64,000 nt of DNA from an uncultured Saprospiraceae bacterium (GTDB lineage Bacteria; Bacteroidota; Bacteroidia; Chitinophagales; Saprospiraceae). The stretch is taken from contig CALLFA010000057.1 of NCBI GenBank assembly GCA_937997635.1, positions 33,878 to 97,877 on the forward strand, read 5' to 3'. Under the pieces are notes generated by a model. The model made no database searches. It was not told where the DNA came from and was given only the letters and a program-made list of their open reading frames with translations. Numbering within the stretch: position 1 is the stretch's first letter; each line of letters starts with the position of its first letter. The translations under genes were made by a program, and so were the position numbers. Shown here piece by piece: positions 35,368 through 45,979 of this stretch.

Positions 35368-37734
35368 ATGAAAGTAATGAAACGCAGTGGTAAAACCGAA
35401 GATGTCAGCTTCGATAAAATTACCGGAAGGATTAAAAAACTTTGCTATGGCTTGGATCCCAAATACATCGATCCAATCGAAATATCAAAGAAAGTCATAC
35501 AAGGGTTGTTTGATGGAGTCAAAACAACAGAACTTGATAATCTCGCTGCCGAGACCGCAGCGACTATGTCAACTAAACACCCAGACTTTGCTCAACTTGC
35601 TGCACGTATAGCAATCTCTAACTTACACAAGAACACAAAGAAATCTTTCTCTCAGACAATGACAGATCTATACAACTATATAGATCCGAAAACTGGAGAA
35701 AAAGCTGGGCTCATCAGTGATGAGTTATTAGAGATAGTCAATCGCTATGGTGAAGATATTGACTCAGCCGTTATTTACGACAGAGACTATAATTTCGACT
35801 ATTTTGGTTTCAAAACACTGGAGCGTTCATATTTATTACGGATGGATGGCCAGGTCGTCGAACGTCCGCAACACATGTTAATGAGAGCTGCTTTGGGCAT
35901 ACATGGTAAAGACATTGCTTCAGCTTTTGAGACGTACAACTACATGTCCGAGAAGTGGTTCATACACGCTACGCCTACCCTATTTAATGCAGGTACACCA
36001 AAGCCTCAATTGTCTTCTTGTTTCCTACTGACAGCTACAGAAGATAGTATATCTGGGATTTTTGAAACATTGACACGTTGTGCTAAGATTTCCCAATCTG
36101 CAGGTGGAATTGGACTAAGTATCCACAATATTAGAGCAAAGGGCAGTTACATTAAAGGCACTGGTGGCACATCGAATGGGGTTATCCCAATGCTAAAAGT
36201 ATTCAATGATACCGCAAGATACGTTGATCAAGGTGGTGGAAAAAGAAAAGGTGCATTTGCCGTATATCTTGAGCCATGGCATGCTGATATTTTTGATTTC
36301 CTTGATTTGAAAAAGAATCATGGGAAAGAAGAAATGAGAGCTAGAGACTTATTCTATGCGATGTGGATTTCAGATCTGTTCATGGAAAGAGTTAAGGCTG
36401 ATGGCGAATGGTCATTGTTTTGCCCTAATGAAGCCAAAGGACTACATGAGGTTTATGGTGATGAATTTAAAGCGCTTTATAAAAAATATGAGTCAGAAGG
36501 ATTAGCTCGCAAAACAATTAAAGCTCAAGATTTATGGTTCTCCATTTTAGAATCTCAAATCGAAACTGGGACTCCATACATCTTATACAAAGATGCGTGT
36601 AATGAAAAATCAAATCAAAAAAATCTAGGTACTATAAAGTCTTCAAATTTATGTACAGAGATTGTAGAATACACATCCCACGATGAAGTAGCCGTTTGTA
36701 ATCTGGCATCAATCTCACTAGCAAAATTTGTTGAGAATGGAGTATTTGATTTTGACAAGCTATATGAAGTATCCAGAGTTGTGACCCGTAACTTGAATAA
36801 GGTTATAGACATCAACTACTATCCTGTTAAAGAAGCAGAAAATTCCAATATGAGACACCGTCCGATCGGTATTGGTGTCCAAGGTCTAGCAGATGCATTT
36901 TTAAAGATGCGGTTCCCATTTGACAGTGAAGAAGCAAAACAACTCAATAAAGATATTTTTGAAACGATCTATTTTGCAGCTTGTACAGAATCTGCTGAGT
37001 TAGCGGAAAAAGAAGGCCCATATCAGACATTTGAAGGGTCACCAGCAAGTAAAGGCATTCTACAATTCGATATGTGGAATGTCAAACCGTCAGACAGATG
37101 GGAGTGGGATGAGTTAAAAGAAAAAATCAAAGCAACAGGGATGAGAAACAGTTTGTTACTTGCTCCAATGCCAACAGCGTCTACTTCTCAGATTCTAGGC
37201 AACAACGAATGTTTTGAACCGTACACAGCAAATATATATTCCAGACGAACACTATCCGGAGAATACATCATTGTCAACAAACATTTATTGCATGATCTAA
37301 TCAGATTGGATTTGTGGAATGAAGACATGAAAGAGCAATTGATGGCGGCTAATGGCTCTATTCAAGACATCGAAGGAATACCAGAGGAGTTGAAAAATCT
37401 ATATAAAACTGTTTGGGAATTGAGTCAAAAAGTAATTATAGATATGGCTGCCGAACGTGGTGCTTTTATTTGCCAAAGTCAAAGCCTCAATTTATTTGTG
37501 GAGAATCCAAACTTTGGAAAACTGTCTTCCATGCACTTTTATGGATGGCAAAAAGGTTTAAAAACAGGTATGTACTATCTACGGTCTAAAGCTGCTGTAG
37601 ATCCGATTAAGTTTACACTAAGCCAAAAGCATCAACGTAAATTTGCAGGTAACGAAGAAGTAGAAGAAACGCAAGAAGTACCTGATGGCGAAGTATGTTC
37701 AATGGAGGAAGGTTGTTTGATGTGCGGCAGTTAA
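35368..37734 (+). CDS. nrdA: Ribonucleotide reductase large (catalytic) subunit, class Ia
   Basis: Reduces ribonucleoside diphosphates to deoxy forms. From ATG 35368 ([17 protein letters not shown]) the protein has 788 residues; the frame is open to a TTG two codons earlier. An ATP-cone regulatory domain (about 1-90) gives overall activity control by ATP/dATP. The active-site pieces are [12 protein letters not shown] (first redox Cys), [12 protein letters not shown] (Asn, radical Cys and Glu) and [19 protein letters not shown]. The C-terminal tail carries the shuttle cysteines in [13 protein letters not shown]. It follows nrdB after 105 bases and is ended by a strong terminator. Confidence 0.96.
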   Translation: MKVMKRSGKTEDVSFDKITGRIKKLCYGLDPKYIDPIEISKKVIQGLFDGVKTTELDNLAAETAATMSTKHPDFAQLAARIAISNLHKNTKKSFSQTMTDLYNYIDPKTGEKAGLISDELLEIVNRYGEDIDSAVIYDRDYNFDYFGFKTLERSYLLRMDGQVVERPQHMLMRAALGIHGKDIASAFETYNYMSEKWFIHATPTLFNAGTPKPQLSSCFLLTATEDSISGIFETLTRCAKISQSAGGIGLSIHNIRAKGSYIKGTGGTSNGVIPMLKVFNDTARYVDQGGGKRKGAFAVYLEPWHADIFDFLDLKKNHGKEEMRARDLFYAMWISDLFMERVKADGEWSLFCPNEAKGLHEVYGDEFKALYKKYESEGLARKTIKAQDLWFSILESQIETGTPYILYKDACNEKSNQKNLGTIKSSNLCTEIVEYTSHDEVAVCNLASISLAKFVENGVFDFDKLYEVSRVVTRNLNKVIDINYYPVKEAENSNMRHRPIGIGVQGLADAFLKMRFPFDSEEAKQLNKDIFETIYFAACTESAELAEKEGPYQTFEGSPASKGILQFDMWNVKPSDRWEWDELKEKIKATGMRNSLLLAPMPTASTSQILGNNECFEPYTANIYSRRTLSGEYIIVNKHLLHDLIRLDLWNEDMKEQLMAANGSIQDIEGIPEELKNLYKTVWELSQKVIIDMAAERGAFICQSQSLNLFVENPNFGKLSSMHFYGWQKGLKTGMYYLRSKAAVDPIKFTLSQKHQRKFAGNEEVEETQEVPDGEVCSMEEGCLMCGS

Positions 37735-37757
37735 TCTAAAATTCCATACACAGTTAT

Positions 37758-37800
37758 AAAAAAGGAAGGCTTTTGTTTGAAAGCCTTCCTTTTTCTTTTC
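37758..37800 (+). terminator. Terminator of the nrdBA operon
   Basis: AAAGGAAGGCTTT and AAAGCCTTCCTTT form a long stem around a short TGTTTG-type loop, followed by TTTTCTTTTC. It lies about 25 bases after the nrdA stop. The remaining 200 bases to the next gene show nothing else. Confidence 0.9.
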
Positions 37801-38001
37801 AATAATTGTGCATACTAAGGTAAGTTGGACTTCTTGATGATTACGATTTCTCTTCGGGTAAACAAAGAGTTACAGCCGTAAGATTCGTCAAAAGATAGGG
37901 TATCAGACATGAATCAATTCTCATAGGTTTGGATTCAAAAATACATGTCAAATTTGCTTTTTCGTTTCTCCCTTCCAAGTGCAGTGCAAAAAATTGAGGC
38001 T

Positions 38002-40437
38002 TTATATCCTATCCTGAAGCTTTTTGAGTTCAGCATGCTTGCCAGCGTTGGCAAGTGATGCTTGTTTGGCCCAATGCGTAGGATCTGCCAGTCCATATCG
38101 GGCACCCGCACTCTCTAGGATTTTCTTCAATTTGGTCTTAGAGGCTTTTGCTAAGTCACCTAAGGTTTTAATTCCTGCTTCTTTTAATAAGGATTCTATC
38201 TTAGGCCCCACACCTTCTACTATTTTCAAGTCTGCAGTGTCCAGAGACTGTATGACCCCCATTTTACCGAGCACTTTTTCTGCTTTGGAATCTGATCCGT
38301 CATTCTTCTGGAATGTGATCAATTTTTCCCAATGTCCTTTGGCTGCAAAACCAGCTTGTTTAGACCAAGTCTTTACATCAATGATTTTGTACTTGTCGCC
38401 ATGCTTGTTCAGTAAACTCCTGATTTCACCGGGAGAGTATGTAGCCAAATCAGACCAACTCTTAATGCCTTCCTTCACTAATAACGCATTCATTTTCGGT
38501 CCGACACCTTCAATCAATTGAAAATTATCACTCTTCAATTTATTGTTGAGTTTTATGTTCAATTTTTTGGTAGAAGACTTTGATCTGCTTGCCTTAGGCT
38601 TACTGACTGAATTCCGCTTCTTGGCTTTTTTGGCTGGCTTTCCACCATCTAAATCATTTTGAAGATTTGCTAATCGCGTCCAATGATTTCCAGCGGCAAG
38701 ATTTGCTTGTCGTGTCCAAGTAGAAGGATCAACATGAGCAAATCCTTTTTGTGTAGACAATAATTCTCTTAACTGACCAGGCGTTTTTGCAGCCAAATCA
38801 GCCCAAGTTTTAATTCCTTTCTTCTTCAATAATTTAGCAGCTTTGGGCCCTATGCCTTCGATAATTGTCAGATCTCCTTCTTTTATTTTTGAGAACTTTC
38901 CATCTTTAGCTGGCTTAAATCCAGAGGTTGCATTGGTTGCTTTGGACGCTTTAATTGAACCCCGTGCTGTAGATTTCTTTTTCTGATTCACGGACTTTCT
39001 TAACGTCGCTTTCTTTTTTCCAGTTGATGTTTTTGATTTACCAGATGCAGCTTTATCAGCTGGTGAGGCTTTGTCTTTTGTCCTACCAGATGGCGATTTT
39101 TTCTGCCTTGTTGACGAGCTTTTGCCAACTGAAGAAGTTTTATCTGTCGTCTTTTGGCTTAGTTTACTTTCTTCTGGTGACTTCGCCTTTTGCTTCTTCT
39201 TTTTTTCAGATTTATCTTTTTTATTGGTTTTTTTTACTTCAGACTTTTTGCTTGATTTCTTTTTAGCTTCAGACTTTTTGCTTGTTTTCTTTTTAGCTTT
39301 TGTCTTTCCTTTTTGTACAATTATTACTGATGAACCTAATCTATTTTGTTCTTCTATCTCATAAGATTTTCCTTTTTCTAATGCCAAATCTGCCTCAAGA
39401 GATAAAATCCGTTGTTTCAGTTCTTTTACTGATTTGCTTTCTTCTTGATTGCCTTCATATTCATTTCCTTTGACCAGTGCCAACTCTGCCTCTGTTTCTA
39501 ACAAACGCTGCCTAAGTTCTATTACTGTTGGATCTTCTACTCCTGCTCCAGACGACTCATATTCTTTTCCTTTGACCAATGCCAACTCTGCCTCTGTTTC
39601 TAACAAACGCTGTCTAAGATCTAACACTGTTTGATCTTCCACTCCCGCTTCAGAAGACTCATATTCTCTTCCCTTTGCCAGAGCAAGATCTGCTTCTAAT
39701 GAAGTAATCCGACTCCTCAATAGTTCATTCTCTTTACTATCGTCTAGTGTGGCATGCATTGCATCTTGTTCTTGCAATTTCCCCCTTGCTAGTCTAAGTT
39801 CAGTCTGAGTAGATAGCAGTTGCTGACGGAGTTCAGCCATATCAGAATGTGATCTTGCTGATTCCCCAACCACATCATCTGAAGACATTGCTGCATCATC
39901 AGTTACTTTACTCTTTTCGTTAGCAAGTTCGTGTTCTAGATCAAAAATCTTTAAGCGCAGAGATTCTATCTCTTGATTTTTAGTTTCTGAATCTGAACCA
40001 TCGCCCGTCGTACCCGATGTCAATCCTAGAGATTCATTTTCTTCATAGTGCCTACCTTTCTCCAGTGCCAATTCACCTTCCAATTCCGTGATTCTTGATC
40101 TCAAAGACATTAACTCGTCACCATTACCAGCTTTATCTTGTGCTTGACTCAATTGCTTGTTGAGTGAGGCTATCTGTTGCTCATATTCATGTTTCTCAAT
40201 ATCTGCCAAGCCTGAACTCTCAGAAAGCCTATTTTCTTCTAATTGAGCTTTATATTTATTTGCATCAGCTGACAAAGCGGCAAAACGCTTACTTTCTATC
40301 AATTGATTTGATTCCAGATCTCGGACTCGATTTCTGTAACTAGAGATAAATCGAGTACCAAAGAAGAGACCAAGAAAAAATGGAATAATCCAAGGTAAAA
40401 TCCAATGACAATCACAAAATGAAAACAATATTGACAT
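38002..40437 (-). CDS. Membrane-anchored coiled-coil protein with three helix-hairpin-helix domains
   Basis: An 811-residue protein with a distinctive build. A short hydrophobic segment near the N-terminus (about 12-30) anchors it. Residues about 35-385 hold a coiled coil built of repeats near 30 residues long, with units such as LRQRLLETEAELALVKGKEY, partly near-identical. Residues about 390-515 are a Lys/Ser-rich linker full of KKKS and KSSKK. Three C-terminal domains (about 522-600, 638-712 and 736-811) each start IEGIGPK or VEGVGPK, a helix-hairpin-helix, and end with a W.KQA.LA segment. The basic linker and HhH domains suggest DNA or protein binding. The adjoining OmpA gene nine bases upstream is probably its partner. 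Confidence 0.75.
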   Translation of the reverse strand: MSILFSFCDCHWILPWIIPFFLGLFFGTRFISSYRNRVRDLESNQLIESKRFAALSADANKYKAQLEENRLSESSGLADIEKHEYEQQIASLNKQLSQAQDKAGNGDELMSLRSRITELEGELALEKGRHYEENESLGLTSGTTGDGSDSETKNQEIESLRLKIFDLEHELANEKSKVTDDAAMSSDDVVGESARSHSDMAELRQQLLSTQTELRLARGKLQEQDAMHATLDDSKENELLRSRITSLEADLALAKGREYESSEAGVEDQTVLDLRQRLLETEAELALVKGKEYESSGAGVEDPTVIELRQRLLETEAELALVKGNEYEGNQEESKSVKELKQRILSLEADLALEKGKSYEIEEQNRLGSSVIIVQKGKTKAKKKTSKKSEAKKKSSKKSEVKKTNKKDKSEKKKKQKAKSPEESKLSQKTTDKTSSVGKSSSTRQKKSPSGRTKDKASPADKAASGKSKTSTGKKKATLRKSVNQKKKSTARGSIKASKATNATSGFKPAKDGKFSKIKEGDLTIIEGIGPKAAKLLKKKGIKTWADLAAKTPGQLRELLSTQKGFAHVDPSTWTRQANLAAGNHWTRLANLQNDLDGGKPAKKAKKRNSVSKPKASRSKSSTKKLNIKLNNKLKSDNFQLIEGVGPKMNALLVKEGIKSWSDLATYSPGEIRSLLNKHGDKYKIIDVKTWSKQAGFAAKGHWEKLITFQKNDGSDSKAEKVLGKMGVIQSLDTADLKIVEGVGPKIESLLKEAGIKTLGDLAKASKTKLKKILESAGARYGLADPTHWAKQASLANAGKHAELKKLQDRI

Positions 40438-40446
40438 GAATAAAAT

Positions 40447-41217
40447 TTATGATTTAGTAATAGTTACTTCAACTCGATTCAAAGATTGTTCGTTGATAGA
40501 ATCACTATCTCCGACACCTTTTTCATTTTCTCCTTTCGATATGGTAATCAACTGTTCAAGAGAAACCCCTTTATCGAGAAAATAGGATTTCATACGATCA
40601 GCGTATGTAAACGCCTTTTTTATATTATCCTTTGGGTTACCTGTGTTATCTGTATGGCCAGTGATACGAATTTTGTCACCAGAGTCTTTAGCATGCCTTG
40701 CTACTTCATCTATATGGTTCATTAGCGATGCAGAATCAACAAATTCACCATTATCCAAATAAAATACTGCAGAAGCCAATGTATTTGCCTTAACAATTCT
40801 TCCATTAATTAATACTTCCATTGTCGAACGAGATTTACATGAGTCATACTTTGAATCATGTATCTCTTCAACATCTATAACAATATTTTCTTCAGCAAGA
40901 AGGCCATTGAATAGTGCTTTAACAGAAACTGCTCTATTCCTGCCCAGTTCTTGATCTGTGGACTCGTTGGGGTTAAATTGACCTTTAATACGTAGGGTAT
41001 TGTCATCTCCGAGTATAGAAAGTAGCGAATCTCGATAAGTAACCCAGTTGTCACAGGTGTTTACGGTAGGACTTGACCACTCAAAACACAATGGGCATTC
41101 GTTGTTTACCGCTCCTATAGGAAGTGCTTTAGAAGGATTGCATTGTTTGTAATCCGTCCAATATTTCCAACCTAAAACTATCCAGGCAAGTAATGCTATA
41201 TAGCCAAGTATTCTCAT
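40447..41217 (-). CDS. Membrane-anchored OmpA-domain protein
   Basis: A 256-residue protein from ATG 41217 (MRILGYIALLAWIVLGWKYW); the frame is open to 41307 but the extra residues add nothing recognisable. One N-terminal membrane helix is followed by a Cys-containing region. Two OmpA-like portions follow: a degenerate one (about 80-140) with LRIKGQFNPNESTDQELGRNRA, and a standard C-terminal one with IRITGHTDNTGNPKDNIKKA and ISKGENEKGVGDSDSINEQSLNRVEV. The C-terminal domain probably binds peptidoglycan. It ends nine bases before the coiled-coil/HhH gene, which it probably shares a transcript with. Confidence 0.8.
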   Translation of the reverse strand: MRILGYIALLAWIVLGWKYWTDYKQCNPSKALPIGAVNNECPLCFEWSSPTVNTCDNWVTYRDSLLSILGDDNTLRIKGQFNPNESTDQELGRNRAVSVKALFNGLLAEENIVIDVEEIHDSKYDSCKSRSTMEVLINGRIVKANTLASAVFYLDNGEFVDSASLMNHIDEVARHAKDSGDKIRITGHTDNTGNPKDNIKKAFTYADRMKSYFLDKGVSLEQLITISKGENEKGVGDSDSINEQSLNRVEVTITKS

Positions 41218-41362
41218 GATGATCCTTAATACACTAAGATAAAGGAAATTCGTACAAACAAATTCCCAATGTTTTCTGAAAAATATGTGTATTTTTATAT
41301 TAATCAACTATTGAGCCACTTTATTTTAATTAGAAAAACTTTACAATTTTCTAGAAAGGCGA

Positions 41363-43351
41363 ATGAAAACAACTTTAAGACAAATGCCTTTACTGGCACC
41401 AAGTATCTCTTATGCATTAGGTATCCTCATTGGATTTTACATTCCTATTGCAAGTAAGCTATTGCTGTTTCTCCTCTGTTCAGCTGCATTTCTTATTATT
41501 TTATCTTGGCAAAGCCATTTTATTAGGTCGGCAATTCTGATTCTTTTATTTTTATTTTTGGGTATTGGTAATCATTACTTGTTCACCAGTAGCAACCATT
41601 GTTCTTCTTGTGAGATATTGTTAAATAAAAGAATAAACCTTAATGCCAAACTGCACAGCGAAGCAGAAGTCAATGCTAGCCTAGGTTCTATGCAATTTGT
41701 AATTATTTCAAAACAGTTAGGAAATATCCGATTACAATCGAATTTTAAGGGACCTCTAACAGAAACATTATTAATCGGTGACCATCTTAGATTGATCGGA
41801 AAGCTTAAATCTATACATCCGCCAAGCTCTCCAAGACAATTCGATTACAAACAATACCTGCAACACAAGGGAATTTATTATGCCTTTGAAATAGAAGAAA
41901 TTATAAAACTCAATGCTTCAACTTTTAGCTTAAGAAGGGTGGCTGAACAGGTCAAAATCGTTTGTAAACAGATAATTAAGGATAATATAAAAAATGAGCC
42001 TACCAGACAAATATGTTTGGCGATGGTCTTAGGAGAGAAAAAATCAATGGATGATGAATTAATTAAATCGTTTAGAGATACAGGAACATCCCACTATATG
42101 GCTGTTTCTGGCTTGCATGTAGATCTTGTTGCACTCCTTTTATTATTTAGTTTTAGGTCGATTAGCTGTCAATGGTTTGGGTTTAAGTTGTTGAAATACC
42201 TATGTTACATTTCCTTCATTTGGAGTTACGCTCTGCTGGTTGGTCTAAGCCCTTCCGTTTTACGAGCTGCTACGATGTTTACATTCTATTCCTATGGCAG
42301 AATTTTCATGCTGCCTTCTAATACTTGGAACACTTTAGCTTTAACAGCTATTATCCTCCTCATGTATAGCCCTTCATTTCTTTTCGACGTTGGATTTCAA
42401 TTGTCATTTATAGCTGTGATCAGTATTGTCATGTACTCCCCTCTTCTTATAAGACAATTAAAAATCCGTGGAAAATTTCTAAAAAAATGCTTTAATGCAA
42501 TTAAGGTCACACTTGCCGTACAAATCCTGATCTTTCCGTTGAATTTGTATTATTTTCATCAATTCCCACTCAACTTCATCATCGCAAATTCATTCTTTTG
42601 GCTATTTGCACTGATCATTATTTATGGATCAATATTTCTGATATTAATCAGCTTTGTTAGTAAGGCGATTGCTACTACAACAGGACTAATACTGGGCTAT
42701 ATAACAGATTTACTTCACCACATTTTAGGCCTAATTCAACATATTGATTCTTTCATCCTCAAAGATGTGTGGCTTACAAAAACAGAATTGATTGTTATGT
42801 ACGTAAGCATTGGTTGTTTGACATGGATAATCCTACAGACATCTAAAATTTCAATTACCTGCTTACTTTTCAGCATTACACTTCTGCTAGAGCTATACAT
42901 CATACGTCTAGATGAGTATAAGAATGTTGCCACAATATATGTTTATCGTTCATACCCAACATACACTGTCGATTTCATTTATCAAGACACCTGTTATACT
43001 TATTCGTCAATGGAAAGTCAAATAAATAGTGCTATTGCCAACAATCGTTCTTATCACTCGATTAGACACCTTTACGAGTTTGATGGCTTTGGTTGCATGG
43101 AAGAAGACTATTTCTGGAATTTTAAAACTGCTGTTGGCTTTTTTGGATTGAATGTTTTAGTTGACGCTAGTGAGTCCATAAGTAATTATTGCGCATACGA
43201 TATCATTATCAGCAATGCGATTAGTGATACCAAAAAGTGTCGCAATTCAAGTCTATTCATAAATACTGCTTATGTCAATGAAGTCGCAGATACCAACATT
43301 TATCACTTGGCGACTCAAGGAACGTTCACAAAGGAAATAAAACTTAAATGA
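41363..43351 (+). CDS. comEC: ComEC/Rec2-family DNA uptake channel
   Basis: A 662-residue polytopic membrane protein. It starts with hydrophobic segments and an OB-like DUF4131 region (about 30-180, containing LIGDHLRLIGKLKSIHPPSSPRQFDYKQYLQ in the usual place). The Competence domain follows (about 210-490) with the family motifs GTSHYMAVSGLHVDLV and LSPSVLRAATMF. ComEC transports single-stranded DNA across the inner membrane during natural transformation. The C-terminal metallo-beta-lactamase domain of longer ComEC proteins is absent; the last about 130 residues are unlike it. The stop overlaps the next gene in ATGA. Confidence 0.85.
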   Translation: MKTTLRQMPLLAPSISYALGILIGFYIPIASKLLLFLLCSAAFLIILSWQSHFIRSAILILLFLFLGIGNHYLFTSSNHCSSCEILLNKRINLNAKLHSEAEVNASLGSMQFVIISKQLGNIRLQSNFKGPLTETLLIGDHLRLIGKLKSIHPPSSPRQFDYKQYLQHKGIYYAFEIEEIIKLNASTFSLRRVAEQVKIVCKQIIKDNIKNEPTRQICLAMVLGEKKSMDDELIKSFRDTGTSHYMAVSGLHVDLVALLLLFSFRSISCQWFGFKLLKYLCYISFIWSYALLVGLSPSVLRAATMFTFYSYGRIFMLPSNTWNTLALTAIILLMYSPSFLFDVGFQLSFIAVISIVMYSPLLIRQLKIRGKFLKKCFNAIKVTLAVQILIFPLNLYYFHQFPLNFIIANSFFWLFALIIIYGSIFLILISFVSKAIATTTGLILGYITDLLHHILGLIQHIDSFILKDVWLTKTELIVMYVSIGCLTWIILQTSKISITCLLFSITLLLELYIIRLDEYKNVATIYVYRSYPTYTVDFIYQDTCYTYSSMESQINSAIANNRSYHSIRHLYEFDGFGCMEEDYFWNFKTAVGFFGLNVLVDASESISNYCAYDIIISNAISDTKKCRNSSLFINTAYVNEVADTNIYHLATQGTFTKEIKLK

Positions 43352-44298
43352 AATTGAATCGGCACTACTTTACAAGACAAGAACAACGAGGCCTTTTACT
43401 CATCGTCATCATCATCTTTCTCATAGGTATTTTACGTTTTGACCTATATCGGCATTCACAGCAGAATATCCAGTATTCCTATCTACCTATCATTCCTATA
43501 GAAGAAGAACAAAACATTCAAAAGCATAAAACTTCTTCAAATAGATACAATCGAAAAGAGAGTACAGCAAACACCAAACCTAAAGAGTCAAATAACAACG
43601 TTTACTTAAACAGCTCTACCCCATTCGATCCCAATTCGGTGACAGAACAACAATTAATGGATATGAAATTCCCTGAATTTGGAATTAAGAATTTAATTAA
43701 GTACAGGAATAAAAGTGGGGTTATAAAATCCGTGTCTCACTTTAAACAAATTTGGGGATTTGAAAAACTAGACAGTGTGTTTCTTGATTCTATACTACTG
43801 TTTCCAAAACCAAAAGCCAGTAGACCAAAAATCAAAGCTGAATATTCTAATTCCTTTAAATTGCCAAAACCTACGTTCGAAGAAACAGCTAAAGAGCCTT
43901 TCCGTGTACATATAAATCAGGCAGATACAAATCAACTAAAGAAATTAAATGGGATAGGTTCTTATCGTGCTAAAAAGATGGTTGAGTATAGAGATTTATT
44001 AGGTGGATTTTATTCTGTAGATCAATTAGACTCTTTGTATTGGTTACCAGATTCAATTTTTACAAACATAAAAGAGCAACTTATCATCGATAGTGGTTTC
44101 ATAAGACCCATTCCTGTTAATCGTATTCATCTAAAAGAACTAGTTAAACACCCCTACATTAATTACACGCAAGCAAGACTAATTTCAAATTACATAATTG
44201 AACATGGCCCATTAGAAGATAAGGCAGACTTTTATCGCTTAAGAGGGTTGGATTCTATTTATCTCAAGCGACTTCTGCCCTACTTGTCTTTGGACTAA
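43348..44298 (+). CDS. ComEA-like helix-hairpin-helix protein
   Basis: A 316-residue protein with one N-terminal membrane helix (about 15-32) and three helix-hairpin-helix units. The units begin FDPNSVTEQQLMDMKFPEFGIK (first part, about 90-110), INQADTNQLKKLNGIGSYRA (about 190-209) and IHLKELVKHPYINYTQARLI (about 258-277). The middle one is the canonical ComEA pattern. Its start overlaps the comEC stop, which supports a shared role in binding double-stranded DNA on the outside of the inner membrane during transformation. Related multi-HhH proteins of unproven role also occur in Bacteroidota. Confidence 0.8.
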   Translation: MKLNRHYFTRQEQRGLLLIVIIIFLIGILRFDLYRHSQQNIQYSYLPIIPIEEEQNIQKHKTSSNRYNRKESTANTKPKESNNNVYLNSSTPFDPNSVTEQQLMDMKFPEFGIKNLIKYRNKSGVIKSVSHFKQIWGFEKLDSVFLDSILLFPKPKASRPKIKAEYSNSFKLPKPTFEETAKEPFRVHINQADTNQLKKLNGIGSYRAKKMVEYRDLLGGFYSVDQLDSLYWLPDSIFTNIKEQLIIDSGFIRPIPVNRIHLKELVKHPYINYTQARLISNYIIEHGPLEDKADFYRLRGLDSIYLKRLLPYLSLD

Positions 44299-44316
44299 AG
44301 TGAATATCTAACCAAA

Positions 44317-45726
44317 TTACAATCGATAAAACTCCTCCCACCCTTTCCTTGGTGGTGCTCCTTCCAACATTAAATCAGCCAATGGATTATTTGTAATCCG
44401 TTTAGTCTCACGATCAAAAACGATTTTTGTATTCAGTCGTTGTGCTAAGACTCCCAAAGCAAAAACCTGACTCAATGGCCCGGCAACATCAAAAGATGAT
44501 CGACAAGCTTCTTCACCTTTACATCCTTTCAAGAAATTTTCGAAGTGATTAGAAGGGCTCTCCATAACGTTTGGCAACTTTGAAGCCATATCATTTGCAG
44601 CCTCCAGACCTATGATGTCTAGTGTACTCCCATGGGATCCTCCTTTGAAAGTCAGATCTTTGCCATAAATTATTTTGCCTGGGTTGAGCTTCTTCTTTTT
44701 TATGTCACCAGCACTCGGTGGCGGTATATTGGGATCCAACTTTGATACGCCGTAATCTTTAGGAAGTGGTGGTTGATTATCTAAGCCATCATACCATTTG
44801 AGTTCGACCTCTGGCATATTTCCGCGTTCTGGAAATTTGAAAGACAAGGTTGTCGACATTGGGAAAAAGAATGGGTTGTGATCCTTCAGATATTCTGGAG
44901 TCACTTCGTATGGTAAGCCTAGATTTAAAAATTCATGAGCTGTATCCATCGTATGGGCACCCCAATCGCCCAAAGCTCCCATACCAAAGTCATACCAACA
45001 TCTCCATTGGCCGTGATGATAGTCTTTATTGTAGTCATGATGCTTGGCCGTACCTAACCACGTATCCCAATCCATGTTGACAGGCAATGGTTCAGCAGGT
45101 GGAAAGCTTTGCATTTTGGGATCCCACTTGTGCCATCTTCTCGGGTTGTTCATATGTGCTACTACCTTTGTGACATCCTTAATGATCCCTGCATCTACAA
45201 ATGCCTTAAACTGGAAATAATTTGCTTCTGAATGCCCTTGATTCCCCATCTGTGTGGCAACACCGTATTTTTCTGCACCTTGCATCATGAGTTCGACTTC
45301 ATTAAAGGTACGAGCCATTGGCTTCTCCACATACACGCCTTTACCTAGAGACATTGCCAACATTGTAATTGGAAAATGAGAAAAATCTGGTGTCCCTACA
45401 CTGACTGCATCAATCTGATCTGCCATTGTATCAAACATCTCTCTGAAATCTGTAAACCTCGGAACGTCAGGAAACATCTTCAATACCTCAGCCGTGTGCT
45501 CGCCTTCTAAATCCACATCACATAATGCTACTATGTTCGCAAGTCCCGTATTATACAATGACTTAGTGATACCACCTCCTCGATGACCGATGCCACAGCA
45601 AGCTAAATTTACTTTTTCGCTGGGAGGAATATGTCCAAAAGATTTTCCCAATACACTTGATGGGACAATAGCTGCACTTGTCATTGATGCAAATGCTCCT
45701 GATTTGATAAACTGTCTTCTTTTCAT
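44317..45726 (-). CDS. TAT-exported Gfo/Idh/MocA-family oxidoreductase
   Basis: A 469-residue NAD(P)-dependent sugar or inositol dehydrogenase-like protein. The N-terminus MKRRQFIKSGAFASMTSA is a twin-arginine-type signal (basic K-R-R pair, then a hydrophobic stretch), so the folded enzyme is exported with its cofactor. The nucleotide fold shows ACCGIGHRGGGI in place of the usual glycine loop, and VYVEKPMARTF holds the conserved EKP Lys. The long insertion and C-terminus (GWEEFYRL) fit the periplasmic oxidoreductases that act with polysaccharide utilisation. No carbohydrate genes lie nearby, so its substrate is open. Confidence 0.85.
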   Translation of the reverse strand: MKRRQFIKSGAFASMTSAAIVPSSVLGKSFGHIPPSEKVNLACCGIGHRGGGITKSLYNTGLANIVALCDVDLEGEHTAEVLKMFPDVPRFTDFREMFDTMADQIDAVSVGTPDFSHFPITMLAMSLGKGVYVEKPMARTFNEVELMMQGAEKYGVATQMGNQGHSEANYFQFKAFVDAGIIKDVTKVVAHMNNPRRWHKWDPKMQSFPPAEPLPVNMDWDTWLGTAKHHDYNKDYHHGQWRCWYDFGMGALGDWGAHTMDTAHEFLNLGLPYEVTPEYLKDHNPFFFPMSTTLSFKFPERGNMPEVELKWYDGLDNQPPLPKDYGVSKLDPNIPPPSAGDIKKKKLNPGKIIYGKDLTFKGGSHGSTLDIIGLEAANDMASKLPNVMESPSNHFENFLKGCKGEEACRSSFDVAGPLSQVFALGVLAQRLNTKIVFDRETKRITNNPLADLMLEGAPPRKGWEEFYRL

Positions 45727-45979
45727 AGCTTTTGTTTGATAAAGGAAAATACGTTAAGGATAACGAACCACCAATGAATAAGTCGATTAATTATTTTTTC
45801 TAGTTGAGACCCTAAAGGTCATTATACAAGATTTCAATCCACAAATGATTCAGAATAATTGATTTTGGTCGTTTATTACTCATCCTCGTTAGAATCAAGA
45901 GAAAGACACAGATAATTATCCAATGGAATCAAGTATGTTTGCAAAACATTTTGAACCACAACGTGTCTTACAATAACGA

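Noticed and set aside
39024..39634. Plus-strand frames rich in Phe, Leu and Ser antisense to the coiled-coil protein
   Set aside because: Products of the Lys/Glu-rich codons on the other strand; they look hydrophobic only for that reason.
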